Shown here in pieces: positions 9,687-18,690 of a DNA stretch of 64,000 nucleotides. The notes beneath the pieces are model-generated. The model made no database searches, was not told where the DNA came from, and saw only the letters and a list, made by a program, of their open reading frames with translations. Location: the NCBI GenBank assembly GCA_003859965.1, contig RQYR01000010.1, forward strand, positions 43,157 through 107,156, written 5' to 3'. The translations under genes were made by a program, and so were the position numbers. Numbering within the stretch: position 1 is the first letter of the stretch; each line of letters starts with the position of its first letter. Source of the DNA: Comamonadaceae bacterium OH2545_COT-014. GTDB lineage: Bacteria; Pseudomonadota; Gammaproteobacteria; Burkholderiales; Burkholderiaceae_C.

Positions 9687-10445
9687 CTACGCCCCCGCCG
9701 GCATGCGCCCGGTGCGCAGCGCATGGGCCCAGTCAGGGCGGGCGTTGCGTTCGGCCTGGCGGGCGGCGGCTTCGTGGTCGTAAGGCACGGCATGCAGCGT
9801 CACGGCCCAGGCGCTGCCCGATGCGGCAGGCAGGCGCTCTGCCACGGCGTAGCGGGCATGGGGCGAGCCGTTTTCGACCACATGCGGCTCGGGCCGGTCA
9901 TCGTCGTAAGCGGGCAGGCCCACGCTGCCGGGGTTGACGAGGGTCTGGCCGCGGGCCGTTTGCAGCACGCCGGGCAAATGGGTGTGGCCGCAGGCCACGA
10001 GGCGCGCGCGTTCGCCGCCCAGCCGTTCGTCGATCTCTTGCGCTGTGGCCAGGCGCATGCGGCCCGCCACCATGCTGTGCAAGAAGTAATGCCGATCGCT
10101 GCCAGGCGTGCCGTGGCAGAGCAAGACATCGGGCGCGGGGCGCAAGGTGGCGGGCAGTTGGCGCAGCCAGTCGAACACGGCCGGGCTGAGCCGGGCGTGC
10201 GCGTATGCGTCCGATGCGCCCATGCGCTCGGGCGGCAGGCTGAGCAGTTGCCGCTCGTGATTACCCGCCAGCGTGGGCCAGCCTTGCTGCATGAGGCATT
10301 GCGCCGTCTCCAGCGGCCACAGGGGGCCGGAGAGGCTGTCGCCCAGATTCACCACCTGCGCGATGCCTTGCGCGCGCAAGCGCGCCAGCACGGCTTGCAG
10401 CGCCGGCAAATTGCCGTGAATGTCGGAAAGCAGGGCGAACTTCAT
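9687..10445 (-). CDS. calcineurin-like metallophosphoesterase
   Basis: A 252-residue two-metal phosphoesterase. The metal-binding motifs appear in order: SDIHGN (residues 7-12), GDSLSG, GNHE, an LCHGTPGS histidine, and CGHTHLPG. This resembles small YfcE-type phosphodiesterases. The substrate cannot be told. The frame is open upstream to 10598, but MKFALLSDIHGN at 10445 is the natural start of the fold. It faces away from the HMG-CoA reductase gene and lies 76 bases downstream of the end of the CoA ligase gene on the same strand. Confidence 0.85.
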   Translation of the reverse strand: MKFALLSDIHGNLPALQAVLARLRAQGIAQVVNLGDSLSGPLWPLETAQCLMQQGWPTLAGNHERQLLSLPPERMGASDAYAHARLSPAVFDWLRQLPATLRPAPDVLLCHGTPGSDRHYFLHSMVAGRMRLATAQEIDERLGGERARLVACGHTHLPGVLQTARGQTLVNPGSVGLPAYDDDRPEPHVVENGSPHARYAVAERLPAASGSAWAVTLHAVPYDHEAAARQAERNARPDWAHALRTGRMPAGA

Positions 10446-10521
10446 CGCGGGGCCATGCAGCGGTCGTAGCGGCCGCAGCGGCGTTGCGGCACTTTTACCA
10501 GGCGCCAGGCCACGGCCGCGT

Positions 10522-12087
10522 TCAATCGGCTTTGACCGTCTGGCGCAGCTGGCGCTTGAGCAGCTTACCGCTGGGGTTCTTGGGCAGGTTGTCGGCAAAG
10601 ACCACGCGCTTGGGCGTTTTGAAGTGCGCCATGTGGGCGTTGCAGAAGTCGATGACCTGCTGCTCGCTCAGCTCGGCGCCGTCCTTGCGCACCACCACGG
10701 CGGTGACGGCCTCCACCCACTTCGGGTCGGGCAGGCCGATCACGGCCACTTCGCTGACTTCGGGCATGCGGTAGATCATTTCCTCCACCTCGCGGCTGGC
10801 CACGTTCTCGCCGCCGGTCTTGATCATGTCCTTCTTGCGGTCGACGACGCTGATGTAGCCCTCCTCATCAATGGTGGCCAGATCGCCCGAGTGGAACCAG
10901 CCGCCCTCGAACGCGGCGGCGGTGCGCTCCTCGTCCTTGAAGTAGCCCAGCATCAGGTGCGGCGAGCGGTGCACGATCTCGCCCACCTCGCCCACGGGCA
11001 CGTCCTGCATGTCGTCATCGACCACGCGGGTTTCCACATTCAGCACCGGGCGGCCGCAGGAGCCGGGTTTGCGCAACTGGTCCTCAGGGCCGAGGATGGT
11101 GGCCAGCGGCGCGATCTCGGTCTGGCCGTACAGGTTCCACAGCCGCACATCGGGCAGGCGGCGCGCCATTTCCTTCATCACCTCCACCGGCATGATGGAA
11201 GCGCCGTAATAGCCCTTGGCCAGCTTGGACAGGTCGGTTTGGTCAAACAGCGGCGAGCGCAGCAGCGCAATCCACACCGTGGGCGGGGCGAAGAAGCTGG
11301 TGATGCCGTGGCGCGCCATCATGGGCAGCAGGTTGTCGGGCGTGGGCTTGGCGGTGATGAGGTTGGTGCAGCCCATGTAGATGGCCGGGCCGAGGAACAC
11401 GTCCAGCTGCGCGCAGTGGTACAGCGGCAGCGCGTGCAGCAGCACGTCATCCTGGGCAATGGCGGCGTTGACCACGCAGCTGACGTACTGCCACAGCACG
11501 GCGTCGTGCGTGAGCATGGCGCCCTTGGGCAGGCTCTCGGTGCCGCTGGTGTAGACGATTTGCAGCAGCCCGTCGCTGCTGGGGCCGGCATCTTCAGGCA
11601 GCGGGTCGGTGCAGGCGGCCAGCTCATCGAGCGTGGTCATGCCGGCCACAGGCTCGCCCGGCTCTTCGGCGGGCAGCCAGAGGAAATGCGCCACCTCGGT
11701 GTCGAGCTTGGCCGCCGCCTGGGCCAGGCTGGCCAGGCCGCTGTCGGTGGCCAGCCAGCGCGCCTGGGCATGGCGCAGGATGTAGGCCACCTCATCGGCG
11801 GTGAGCATGAAGTTGATGGGCACCAGCACCGCGCCCAGGCGCGCCAGCGCAAAGCGCAGCGCGGCAAAGCCGTGCGAGTTGCGCGCCAGCACGGCCACCT
11901 TGTCACCCGCGGCCACGCCGCGCTGCGCCAGGCCCGCGGCCACGCGCGTGACCAGCGCGTCGAACTCGGCATAGCTCCAGCGCACCTCGCCGCAGATCAC
12001 GGCGGTTTTCTCGGGCAGGCGCTGCGCGGTGCGGCGCAGCACATCGGCCACGCTTTGACGGCGCACGATGGGGGACAGGGTGGTCAT
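10522..12087 (-). CDS. acyl-CoA synthetase (AMP-forming)
   Basis: A 521-residue adenylate-forming ligase that joins a carboxylic acid to CoA through an acyl-AMP. The P-loop-like motif is YTSGTESLPKGA, followed by the YGQTE motif, the GWFHSGDLATIDEEGY core, DRKKDMIKTGGENV, and the C-terminal catalytic lysine in NPSGKLLKR. AAAGGAG precedes the ATG at 12087. It is divergent from the Rieske oxygenase gene, with a 244-base shared promoter region. It probably activates a carboxylate made or imported by that cluster. The sequence does not reveal the acid. Confidence 0.9.
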   Translation of the reverse strand: MTTLSPIVRRQSVADVLRRTAQRLPEKTAVICGEVRWSYAEFDALVTRVAAGLAQRGVAAGDKVAVLARNSHGFAALRFALARLGAVLVPINFMLTADEVAYILRHAQARWLATDSGLASLAQAAAKLDTEVAHFLWLPAEEPGEPVAGMTTLDELAACTDPLPEDAGPSSDGLLQIVYTSGTESLPKGAMLTHDAVLWQYVSCVVNAAIAQDDVLLHALPLYHCAQLDVFLGPAIYMGCTNLITAKPTPDNLLPMMARHGITSFFAPPTVWIALLRSPLFDQTDLSKLAKGYYGASIMPVEVMKEMARRLPDVRLWNLYGQTEIAPLATILGPEDQLRKPGSCGRPVLNVETRVVDDDMQDVPVGEVGEIVHRSPHLMLGYFKDEERTAAAFEGGWFHSGDLATIDEEGYISVVDRKKDMIKTGGENVASREVEEMIYRMPEVSEVAVIGLPDPKWVEAVTAVVVRKDGAELSEQQVIDFCNAHMAHFKTPKRVVFADNLPKNPSGKLLKRQLRQTVKAD

Positions 12088-12331
12088 GAAGGGGCTCCTT
12101 TTTTAAAAATGGTTTGCATCCGGTACGCAGTATGACTGCAGAGCACGAAGCCTTGCCGCGCGGTCCCAAGGCACATTTGGCAGCGGCCCGATCACGCCTC
12201 TGCATCAAGGCAAATGGCCACAGGTAAAAGAAATTTTCTACGCCTCGCTTGAAAAAATGTAATAGCCCGTGCCGGGACGACGTTTTAAGGTCTGTGTCAA
12301 GTCGCCATGTATTTTCACTAAAGGAGACGAC
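12088..12331. promoter_or_regulatory. shared divergent promoter region of the catabolic cluster
   Basis: This 244-base region separates the CoA ligase (minus) from the Rieske oxygenase (plus) and is visibly more A+T-rich than its neighbours. It ends with AAGGAG (12321-12326) as ribosome site for the GTG start at 12332. It is a plausible target for the LysR regulator at the far end of the cluster. No specific operator is identified. Confidence 0.4.
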
Positions 12332-13504
12332 GTGAATCCCCGAATCGACATTCCGATCCAGGCCTTTGACGCCAGCACGACCCAGGCTGGCGCGACGGTT
12401 TCGCTGCCGCCGAAGACTTTCAACGACCCCGACTTCTTCGATTTCGAGATGGATGCGGTCTGGGGGCACGAGTGGTTTTGCATCGGCCACGTGAACGATA
12501 TTCCCAAGCCGGGCGACTACTACACCATCAGCGTGGGGCGCGATCCGCTGCTGGTGGTGCGCCAGCAGGACGGCTCGGTCAAGGTGCTGGCCAATGTGTG
12601 CCAGCACCGCGGCCTGCTGCTGGCCGAGGGGCGCGGCAACGTGCGCCGCATCCGCTGCCCCATGCATTCCTGGGTCTATGACTTGAGCGGCGCGCTGACT
12701 TCGGCGCCGGGCCTCAATGACGACCCCACGTTCGACAAGAAGCAGTCCTGCCTGCCGGTCATCCGCTCGGAGATCTGGGAGGGCTTTTTGTTCGTCACCT
12801 TCGATGCGGACATCGCCCCGCTGGCGCCGCGCCTGCAGCGGCTCAAGGAGCAGCTGGCCAACTACCAGATGTCCACGCTGCACGCGGCCGAACCCCTGAC
12901 CATGGAGTTCAACGAATGGAACTGGAAGCAGTACATGGACGAGTGCTACCACTGCCTGCACCTGCACGGCCAGTCCTGGGGCAGCATGCACAAGATTTCT
13001 GCGGATCGCCTGGACGAGGACGCCATCTACAACGACCCGGAAAACGGCATCATCGCCTATGACTTGGTGTCGGAGTTTCCGGATGCCAGCCCGACCAGGA
13101 CGGGCAAGGCGGCGCATCCCATCCTGCCGCTGCTGACCGAGGAGCAGCGCTCGCGCCTGGCCTACATCACGGTGGCGCCTAATTTGCTGATCGTGGCCAT
13201 GCCGGACAAGGTCAAGTACTTCCTGTGGCTGCCGCACTCGGCCGACCGCTCCTGGTACAGCGCGACCTGGCTGTATCCGCAGTCCACGCTGGACGATCCG
13301 GCCTTCAAGGAGCGCTGGCTGCGCGAGCGCGAGGAGCTGTACCCGGTGATGGTCGAGGACTACTCCGCATGGAAGCGCTACCAGCAAGGCGGGGCGTCGC
13401 GCTTTGCGCCGCGCGGGCGCCTGAGTGCGCATGAGCGGGTCATCGGCCGCTACCAGGACTGGCTGGTGAACAAGTACCGCAGAGCGCATGCCAACGCGGC
13501 CTGA
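12332..13504 (+). CDS. Rieske non-heme iron oxygenase, alpha subunit
   Basis: A 390-residue oxygenase. The Rieske [2Fe-2S] ligands are Cys90 and His92 (NVCQHRGLLL) and Cys109 and His112 (CPMHSW). The mononuclear iron site is DECYHCLHLHG, giving His207 and His212, with Asp203/Glu204 as the bridge to the neighbouring subunit. No beta subunit is encoded nearby, so it probably works as an alpha-only oligomer, hydroxylating or demethylating its substrate. GTG at 12332 follows AAGGAG by 5 bases and is preferred to 12269. The next gene encodes its electron-supplying reductase. Confidence 0.92.
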   Translation: MNPRIDIPIQAFDASTTQAGATVSLPPKTFNDPDFFDFEMDAVWGHEWFCIGHVNDIPKPGDYYTISVGRDPLLVVRQQDGSVKVLANVCQHRGLLLAEGRGNVRRIRCPMHSWVYDLSGALTSAPGLNDDPTFDKKQSCLPVIRSEIWEGFLFVTFDADIAPLAPRLQRLKEQLANYQMSTLHAAEPLTMEFNEWNWKQYMDECYHCLHLHGQSWGSMHKISADRLDEDAIYNDPENGIIAYDLVSEFPDASPTRTGKAAHPILPLLTEEQRSRLAYITVAPNLLIVAMPDKVKYFLWLPHSADRSWYSATWLYPQSTLDDPAFKERWLREREELYPVMVEDYSAWKRYQQGGASRFAPRGRLSAHERVIGRYQDWLVNKYRRAHANAA

Positions 13505-13517
13505 GCGGGGCGTGGCG

Positions 13518-14483
13518 ATGCAAGCGTCTTCGCAGACGATAGAGGTAGAGATTGCGGCCAGGACGGCGGCTGACCGCCGTCACGTGGTGTTCGACCTGGT
13601 GGCCGCCGAAGGGGGCGATCTGCCGCCGTGGACGGCGGGCTCGCACATCGAGCTGCGTTGGGTCAGCGATGGGCAGGAGTACGTGCGCCAGTATTCGCTG
13701 TGTGGGGAATCGTTTTCCGGCCCGGTATGGCGCATCGCCGTGCTGCGGGAAAAGAAAAGCCGCGGCGGATCGGCCTTCTTGTGCGACCAGGCAAAAGTCG
13801 GCATGCGCTTTCAGGCGCGCGGGCCGCGCAACAACTTTCCCTTCGTGCCGCACCGGCGGGTCACGCTCATCGGCGCCGGCATCGGCATCACGCCCATCCT
13901 GCCCATGGCTTTCGAGGCGCAGGCGCAAGGCTGCGACTGGCGCCTGCTTTACCTGGTGTGCGAGCGCCAGGACGTATGCCTGCGCGAAAGCCTGGACAAG
14001 CTGCCGCCCGAGCGGGTCAGCTACCGCTACACCGCCGAGACGGGCCGCATGAACCTGGACGAGTGGGCGGGCACGCTGGGCGATGGCGACGCGGTTTTCG
14101 TCTGCGGCCCCTTGCGCCTGCTCGACGACCTGGTGGCCATCCACGAGGCGCGGCCGGTGTGGAAGCTGCACCTGGAGCGCTTTGAAAACCCCAACAAGAC
14201 GTCGGCCGGCGGGGACGCGGGCTTCGATCTGGTGCTGGCGCGCAGCGGCAAGACCTACCGGGTGGAGCCGGGCGAGACGATTCTGGACGTGTTGCGCCGC
14301 GACGGCTGGCAGCTCGAATGGTCATGCTGCGAGGGGGTGTGCGGCACGTGCGAGCAAGTCGTTTTGCAAGGTGTGCCCGACCACCGCGACGCCGTGCTTA
14401 CGCCCGAGGAGCGGCAGGCGAACAGCCACATGATGATCTGTGTCTCGCGCGCCCTGACGCCTTCCATCACCCTCGATCTCTAG
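13518..14483 (+). CDS. VanB-type oxygenase reductase (flavin, NAD(P)H, plant-type [2Fe-2S])
   Basis: A 321-residue single-chain reductase. An N-terminal flavin-binding barrel contains RQYSLCGE (about residues 60-70). A nucleotide-binding domain has GAGIGITPILPM, and the C-terminal ferredoxin domain has cysteines in CCEGVCGTC and MICVSRA. This order matches the PDR/VanB family that feeds electrons to Rieske oxygenases, here surely the product of the gene just upstream. An ATG at 13488 overlapping that gene is an alternative start. ATG 13518 gives the usual short N-terminus. Confidence 0.9.
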   Translation: MQASSQTIEVEIAARTAADRRHVVFDLVAAEGGDLPPWTAGSHIELRWVSDGQEYVRQYSLCGESFSGPVWRIAVLREKKSRGGSAFLCDQAKVGMRFQARGPRNNFPFVPHRRVTLIGAGIGITPILPMAFEAQAQGCDWRLLYLVCERQDVCLRESLDKLPPERVSYRYTAETGRMNLDEWAGTLGDGDAVFVCGPLRLLDDLVAIHEARPVWKLHLERFENPNKTSAGGDAGFDLVLARSGKTYRVEPGETILDVLRRDGWQLEWSCCEGVCGTCEQVVLQGVPDHRDAVLTPEERQANSHMMICVSRALTPSITLDL

Positions 14484-14508
14484 AAAAAAGACAGAAAAAA
14501 GGACAGGC

Positions 14509-15372
14509 ATGGCGGAAATCAAGAAAGTGGTGGTGACGGGCGGTTCAGGCCGCGTCGGCACCTACGTGTTGCGCGAGCTGGCGCCGCATTTCGACGTGAC
14601 GAATGCCGATCTGGTCGCGGGCCGGGTCGATACAGGGTACGCGCAGGCGGATGTGATGGAGCTGGATTCGCTGCGCTCGGCCTTCAAGGGGATGGATGCG
14701 GTAGTGCACCTGGCCGCGATCGACTTCGACTGGAAGGCGGCGCCGGAAAAGTACATCGACGTTAACGTGCGCGGCACCTGGCATGTGCTGCAGGCAGCTG
14801 CCGAGGCCGGTGTGCGCAAGGTGGTGCTGTGCTCCAGCGTCTCGGCCTGTGGCCTGTCGGAAATGCGCGCGCAGTGGCGCCCGCAGCGCCTGCAGGTAGA
14901 CGAGCAGCACGAATGCCAGCCGGTGCAGGCCTACAGCGTGAGCAAGCTGGTGATGGAGCAGATGGGCTTGAGCTTCGTGCACGGCAGCGCGATGGACGTG
15001 ATCTGCCTGCGCCCGCTGGCGGTGGTCATGCCCGAGAGCTTCGCCGAGTACGTGAAGTTCGTCGAAACGCCCGGGCGCCACTGGCTGTTCTATTACGTGA
15101 CCGCCGCCGACGTGGCGCGCGGCTTTCGCGCCGCGCTGGAGTTGCGGGGGCTGCGCTACGGCGTCTTCTTTCTCAGCGCCGCCGACACCAGCCGCGCCGA
15201 GCCGACGCTGGAGTGGTACCGCTCGCTGTTCGGCGAGGTGCCGCCGCTGGAGAACCCGCGCCTGTTCCAGCGCTTTCCGCGCGCCTCGATTTTTTCTTCC
15301 GCCAAGGCGCGGGATCTGCTGGGCTGGGAGCCGTCATCGGACTACCTGGCGCTGCGCCGCCAATGGCTCTGA
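14509..15372 (+). CDS. NAD-dependent epimerase/dehydratase family (extended SDR)
   Basis: A 287-residue SDR protein. The nucleotide-binding motif is VVVTGGSGRVG at residues 7-17, an Asp (NADLV) ends the second strand, VVHLAAIDF follows, and the catalytic pair is YSVSK with an upstream SSVSACG serine. Length and motifs suit an extended SDR acting on a sugar-like or ring-derived diol/ketone. In this setting it could oxidise the hydroxylated product of the Rieske enzyme. The start codon at 14509 follows an AAAGGAC site, 25 bases after the reductase stop. Confidence 0.85.
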   Translation: MAEIKKVVVTGGSGRVGTYVLRELAPHFDVTNADLVAGRVDTGYAQADVMELDSLRSAFKGMDAVVHLAAIDFDWKAAPEKYIDVNVRGTWHVLQAAAEAGVRKVVLCSSVSACGLSEMRAQWRPQRLQVDEQHECQPVQAYSVSKLVMEQMGLSFVHGSAMDVICLRPLAVVMPESFAEYVKFVETPGRHWLFYYVTAADVARGFRAALELRGLRYGVFFLSAADTSRAEPTLEWYRSLFGEVPPLENPRLFQRFPRASIFSSAKARDLLGWEPSSDYLALRRQWL

Positions 15373-15402
15373 TCTTTTTTCCGTTTTTCCGTACCGGGAG
15401 CA

Positions 15403-16038
15403 ATGCACATGATGACGAACACGAGGCCAGGGGCCGTGGACTGGACGGGGGACAACCCCTTTGTTTACTTGAAGACCGATCCCGCGGGCGACTGGTCGGC
15501 GCTGGCGCTGTACTTTCGCATCGCGATGTCGCCGCACGGTGCGGGCCAGGCCATGCTGGTGCTGGAAGCGCCCTACCAGGCCGAACAGGCCCAGGCCAGG
15601 CGGCTGATGCTGACCGACAACCCGGCCATGGCGCGCTATCTGCTGGACGGCTTCGTCAAGCACTTCGCCCTGTTTCGCCCCTGCACGGCGCTGCTCAACG
15701 GGATGCGCATCGTGGGTCAGGCCCAGTTCAGCTGCCAGGACGAGGGCAGCCAGCGCCACAGCCAGCGGGCCACCCAGGCGCAAGAGGGCCTGAGCCTGGA
15801 AATGCACTGGGAGGAGCTGCAAACGCCCTTCATGGCGGTGGTGCCGGCCGACAAGACCCAGACGGGCGTGCACGAGATGTTCTCGGTCTTCCGCCCGGCC
15901 GCCAGCGGCTGGATCGCGGTCAATGGCCAGCGCCTGCCGGGCGCGACCGTCGAGCGCGACTTCTTCGGCCGCCGGGCAGCCTCTGCCGCGCTGGCCTTCA
16001 GTGAAACCTGGGTGCGGGCAGGCGATGGACAGGCTTGA
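15403..16038 (+). CDS. unrecognised 211-aa protein of the catabolic cluster
   Basis: I do not recognise this protein. It has no signal peptide, no membrane span and no cysteine pattern (one Cys in RPCTALL and one in FSCQDE). It contains a polar middle (EGSQRHSQRATQAQEGL) and ends with AALAFSETWVRAGDGQA. The codon usage is like its neighbours, and it sits 30 bases after the SDR gene. The following gene starts 14 bases before its stop, which supports a real, cotranscribed gene. A soluble accessory or small enzyme of the pathway is likely. Met3 or Met4 could also be the start. Confidence 0.75.
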   Translation: MHMMTNTRPGAVDWTGDNPFVYLKTDPAGDWSALALYFRIAMSPHGAGQAMLVLEAPYQAEQAQARRLMLTDNPAMARYLLDGFVKHFALFRPCTALLNGMRIVGQAQFSCQDEGSQRHSQRATQAQEGLSLEMHWEELQTPFMAVVPADKTQTGVHEMFSVFRPAASGWIAVNGQRLPGATVERDFFGRRAASAALAFSETWVRAGDGQA

Positions 16039-17218
16039 GCAAACCCCGGCGCGCGACGCCGATGCGCAGGCGGTGCGCCGCGTCATGGCCGTGCGCCCGC
16101 ACGCCATGGCCGTGCGCCCGCTGAGCGAGGTGCTGGCCGATACGGCGCGGCGGGTGTTCCATGCCGGTCCGCCCTACCGCTCGCCGCAGGACATTCCGGC
16201 CCCAGTGCTGCACTCGGCGGCTCAGGCGGCGGTGCTTGAAGGCTGGTGCGCCACAGCCGAGGAGGCCATCGCCGCCCTGCGCGCGGGGGCGATACGCATG
16301 GCATCCGCTCAGGCGCACCGCCTGCTGGTGCCGCTGGCGGGGGTGCTCAGCGCCTCAATGGCGGTGTTCGAGATAGCCGACCCGGCCCAGTCCCTGGCGC
16401 CGGTATGGGTGGCGCTGAACGAGGGGCAGGCGCATGCCACCCGCCTGGGCCGGCTGGACGAGGGGCTGCTGCCGCACCTGCGCTGGCTCAACGGGCCGTT
16501 CGCCGCCGAACTGGCCGCCTGCCTGCGCACGCCGCTGCCGTTGCTGCCGCTGCTGGCCGAGGCACGTGCGCAGGGCGACGACTGCCATGCACGCACCGTT
16601 GCCGGCTCGCAACTGGTGGCGGCCGAGCTGCTGCAAAGACACCCCGGCCTGAGCGCCGAGGCGCGCAGCTTCCTGGCTGCGTCACCCGCGTTCGCGCTGA
16701 ACCTTTGGATGGGGGCTGCCGCCCTGGCAGCCAGCGCCGCCGAGGGTGTGCCCGGCGCGTCCATCGTGACGTGCGCGGGCGGCAACGGCGCCGAGTTCGG
16801 GATCCAGCTGGCCTCGCGGCCGGGGCATTGGAGCTGCGTGCCGGCACCGCCCCCGCAGGGCGCAGTCGAGCCGGCCTGGGCAGGCCGCCAGGCCGTGGGC
16901 GCGCTGGGCGACAGCGCGGTGGTGGACTTTGCCGGCCTGGGCGGGCAGTCGCTGCGGCACGCGCCGCTGGTGGCGCAGGCGGTGGCGGCCAGCCTGCCGC
17001 CCGATGCGGATCAACGGCCGGCGCGGGTGCTGGCCGGCGGCGAGGCGGCGGAGCTGGCCCGGGGCCTGCACGCTACCGCGGCGGCGGCCTGCGTGGCGGC
17101 GGGCGCCGGGCCGCTGGTGCTGATCGGCATGATCGATGCGCAGGGCCTGGCCGGGCGCATCGGCGGCGGCGTGATCGACGTGCCCGTGGCCCCGTTCGCG
17201 CAGGCGCTGGCGCACTGA
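16025..17218 (+). CDS. AllG-like protein (DUF1116 family)
   Basis: A 397-residue protein that follows E. coli AllG (YlbE) along its length as I recall that sequence. Shared landmarks are FHAGPPYR, LEGW, the VLSASMAV stretch, ALNEG, GDDCHARTVA (AllG has GDEFHQRN), AGGNGAEFGI, APPPQG, LGDSAVVDFAGLGG, and the end IGGGVIDVPVAPFAQAL. AllG is one part of the oxamate carbamoyltransferase AllFGH used in allantoin breakdown. Neither AllF (FdrA) nor AllH is present here. A pathway-specific carbamoyl- or amide-handling role is inferred. The start overlaps the previous gene by 14 bases. Confidence 0.82.
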   Translation: MDRLEQTPARDADAQAVRRVMAVRPHAMAVRPLSEVLADTARRVFHAGPPYRSPQDIPAPVLHSAAQAAVLEGWCATAEEAIAALRAGAIRMASAQAHRLLVPLAGVLSASMAVFEIADPAQSLAPVWVALNEGQAHATRLGRLDEGLLPHLRWLNGPFAAELAACLRTPLPLLPLLAEARAQGDDCHARTVAGSQLVAAELLQRHPGLSAEARSFLAASPAFALNLWMGAAALAASAAEGVPGASIVTCAGGNGAEFGIQLASRPGHWSCVPAPPPQGAVEPAWAGRQAVGALGDSAVVDFAGLGGQSLRHAPLVAQAVAASLPPDADQRPARVLAGGEAAELARGLHATAAAACVAAGAGPLVLIGMIDAQGLAGRIGGGVIDVPVAPFAQALAH

Positions 17219-17236
17219 CACACCGGAGAAGACGAC

Positions 17237-18562
17237 ATGAGCGCCCTGCACACCCTTGGATTGACGGCCATGCTCGAAGCGCTGGAGCGGGGCGAATGCA
17301 CCCTTGCCGACATCTGGCGCAGCTGCCGCGCGCAGATCGCGCACGCCGAGCCGCAGGTGCGCGCCTGGCAGCAGCTGTGGGAAGGGAAGGCACCCGATGA
17401 GGACGCGGCGCAGGCGGGCCTGCTGCGCGGGCTGCCGCTGGGCGTCAAGGACACCATAGACGTGCGCGGCCTGCGGGCCGAACGCGGCTCGGCGGTCTGG
17501 CAAGGCCGCATGCCCGGCGCCGACGCGGCCTGCATCAGCCTGCTGAAGCGGCTCGGCGCCCGGGTCATGGGCAAGACGGTGACGACCGAGTTCGCCTACT
17601 TCACCCCCGGCGCCACCGCCAACCCGCACCGCCTGACGCACACGCCGGGCGGCTCTTCCAGCGGTTCCGCTGCGGCGGTGGCGGCGGGCATGGTGCCGCT
17701 GGCCCTGGGCTCGCAGACGGCGGCCTCGGTGATCCGGCCCGCCGCCTATTGCGGCGTGGTGGGCTACGTGGCGAGCGTGGGCAGCCATGCCCTGCGTGGC
17801 GTCATGCCCCTGGCCCACAGCCTGGACGCGCTCGGCCTGTTGGCCCGCGACGTGGCCGACCTGCAATACCTCGTCCAGGGCGGCCTGGGCGGCGCCGTCG
17901 CATCGGGGCCGCCCTGGCGGCAGCCGCGCGCCGTGCTCGCCATCGATGGCACGGCCTTTGGCGAGGTCGAGCCGCAAATGCTGGCCTTGCATGAGCAGGC
18001 CGTGGCCGAGCTGGCACGGCGCGGCGTGCAGGTGACGCGCGATGCCGGCGCCCTGCTGGGCGAGGGGGGCGGCCCGGCCTGGGTCGAAGGCCACCGCCAG
18101 ACCATGGCCTACGAGGCGGCGCGGACGCTGGCCTTCGAGTACGACGCGCATCGCGAGGCCCTGAGCCCGGCCTTGCGCGCCCTGATCGAAGAAGGTATGG
18201 CCATCGGCGATCAGCGCTATGCCGAACTGTGTGACGCCCGCGAGGCGGCGCGGGCGCGCTTTGCCGGACACATGCGCGACCACGACGCCGTGCTGGCGCC
18301 CGCCGCGCCCGGACCGGCGCCCGAGGGCCTGCACGCCACCGGAAGGCCGGACCAGAGCCGTCCCTGGCAATGGCTGGGGGCGCCGCAAGTCACCCTGCCC
18401 GCAGCATGGAACGGTGACGGCCTGCCGCTGGGCCTGCAATGGATAGGCACGCACCGCGGCGACCAGGCCCTGCTGCAGGTGGCGCACTGGGCGCAGAACG
18501 CGCTGGGCTGGCGCGTGCGCCCGCCGCCAACCTTTGCGCCGCTTGCCCCGTCCCACGCATAA
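17237..18562 (+). CDS. amidase (amidase-signature family)
   Basis: A 441-residue hydrolase of C-N bonds. The Ser-cisSer-Lys triad can be placed: Lys71 in LGVKDT, cis-Ser in the GGSSSGSAAAVAAG signature (Ser140), and the nucleophile Ser164 in TAASVIRPAAYCG. The nucleophile motif is a mild variant of the usual GGSIRxPA. It follows the AllG-like gene by 18 bases. In the cluster it could cleave an amide made after ring oxidation, or release ammonia or a carbamoyl-type group. The substrate is unknown. Confidence 0.9.
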   Translation: MSALHTLGLTAMLEALERGECTLADIWRSCRAQIAHAEPQVRAWQQLWEGKAPDEDAAQAGLLRGLPLGVKDTIDVRGLRAERGSAVWQGRMPGADAACISLLKRLGARVMGKTVTTEFAYFTPGATANPHRLTHTPGGSSSGSAAAVAAGMVPLALGSQTAASVIRPAAYCGVVGYVASVGSHALRGVMPLAHSLDALGLLARDVADLQYLVQGGLGGAVASGPPWRQPRAVLAIDGTAFGEVEPQMLALHEQAVAELARRGVQVTRDAGALLGEGGGPAWVEGHRQTMAYEAARTLAFEYDAHREALSPALRALIEEGMAIGDQRYAELCDAREAARARFAGHMRDHDAVLAPAAPGPAPEGLHATGRPDQSRPWQWLGAPQVTLPAAWNGDGLPLGLQWIGTHRGDQALLQVAHWAQNALGWRVRPPPTFAPLAPSHA

Positions 18563-18690
18563 GGAGAAGCCATCGCAGAACACGCCGTCCGACTTTCCCA
18601 GCCGATTGGCCAGGTCGCGCCAACAAAAGCAATGAAGCGGCACGCCGCGCCACGAACGCCGTGCCCATCAACCCACAGGAGACAACAGAG

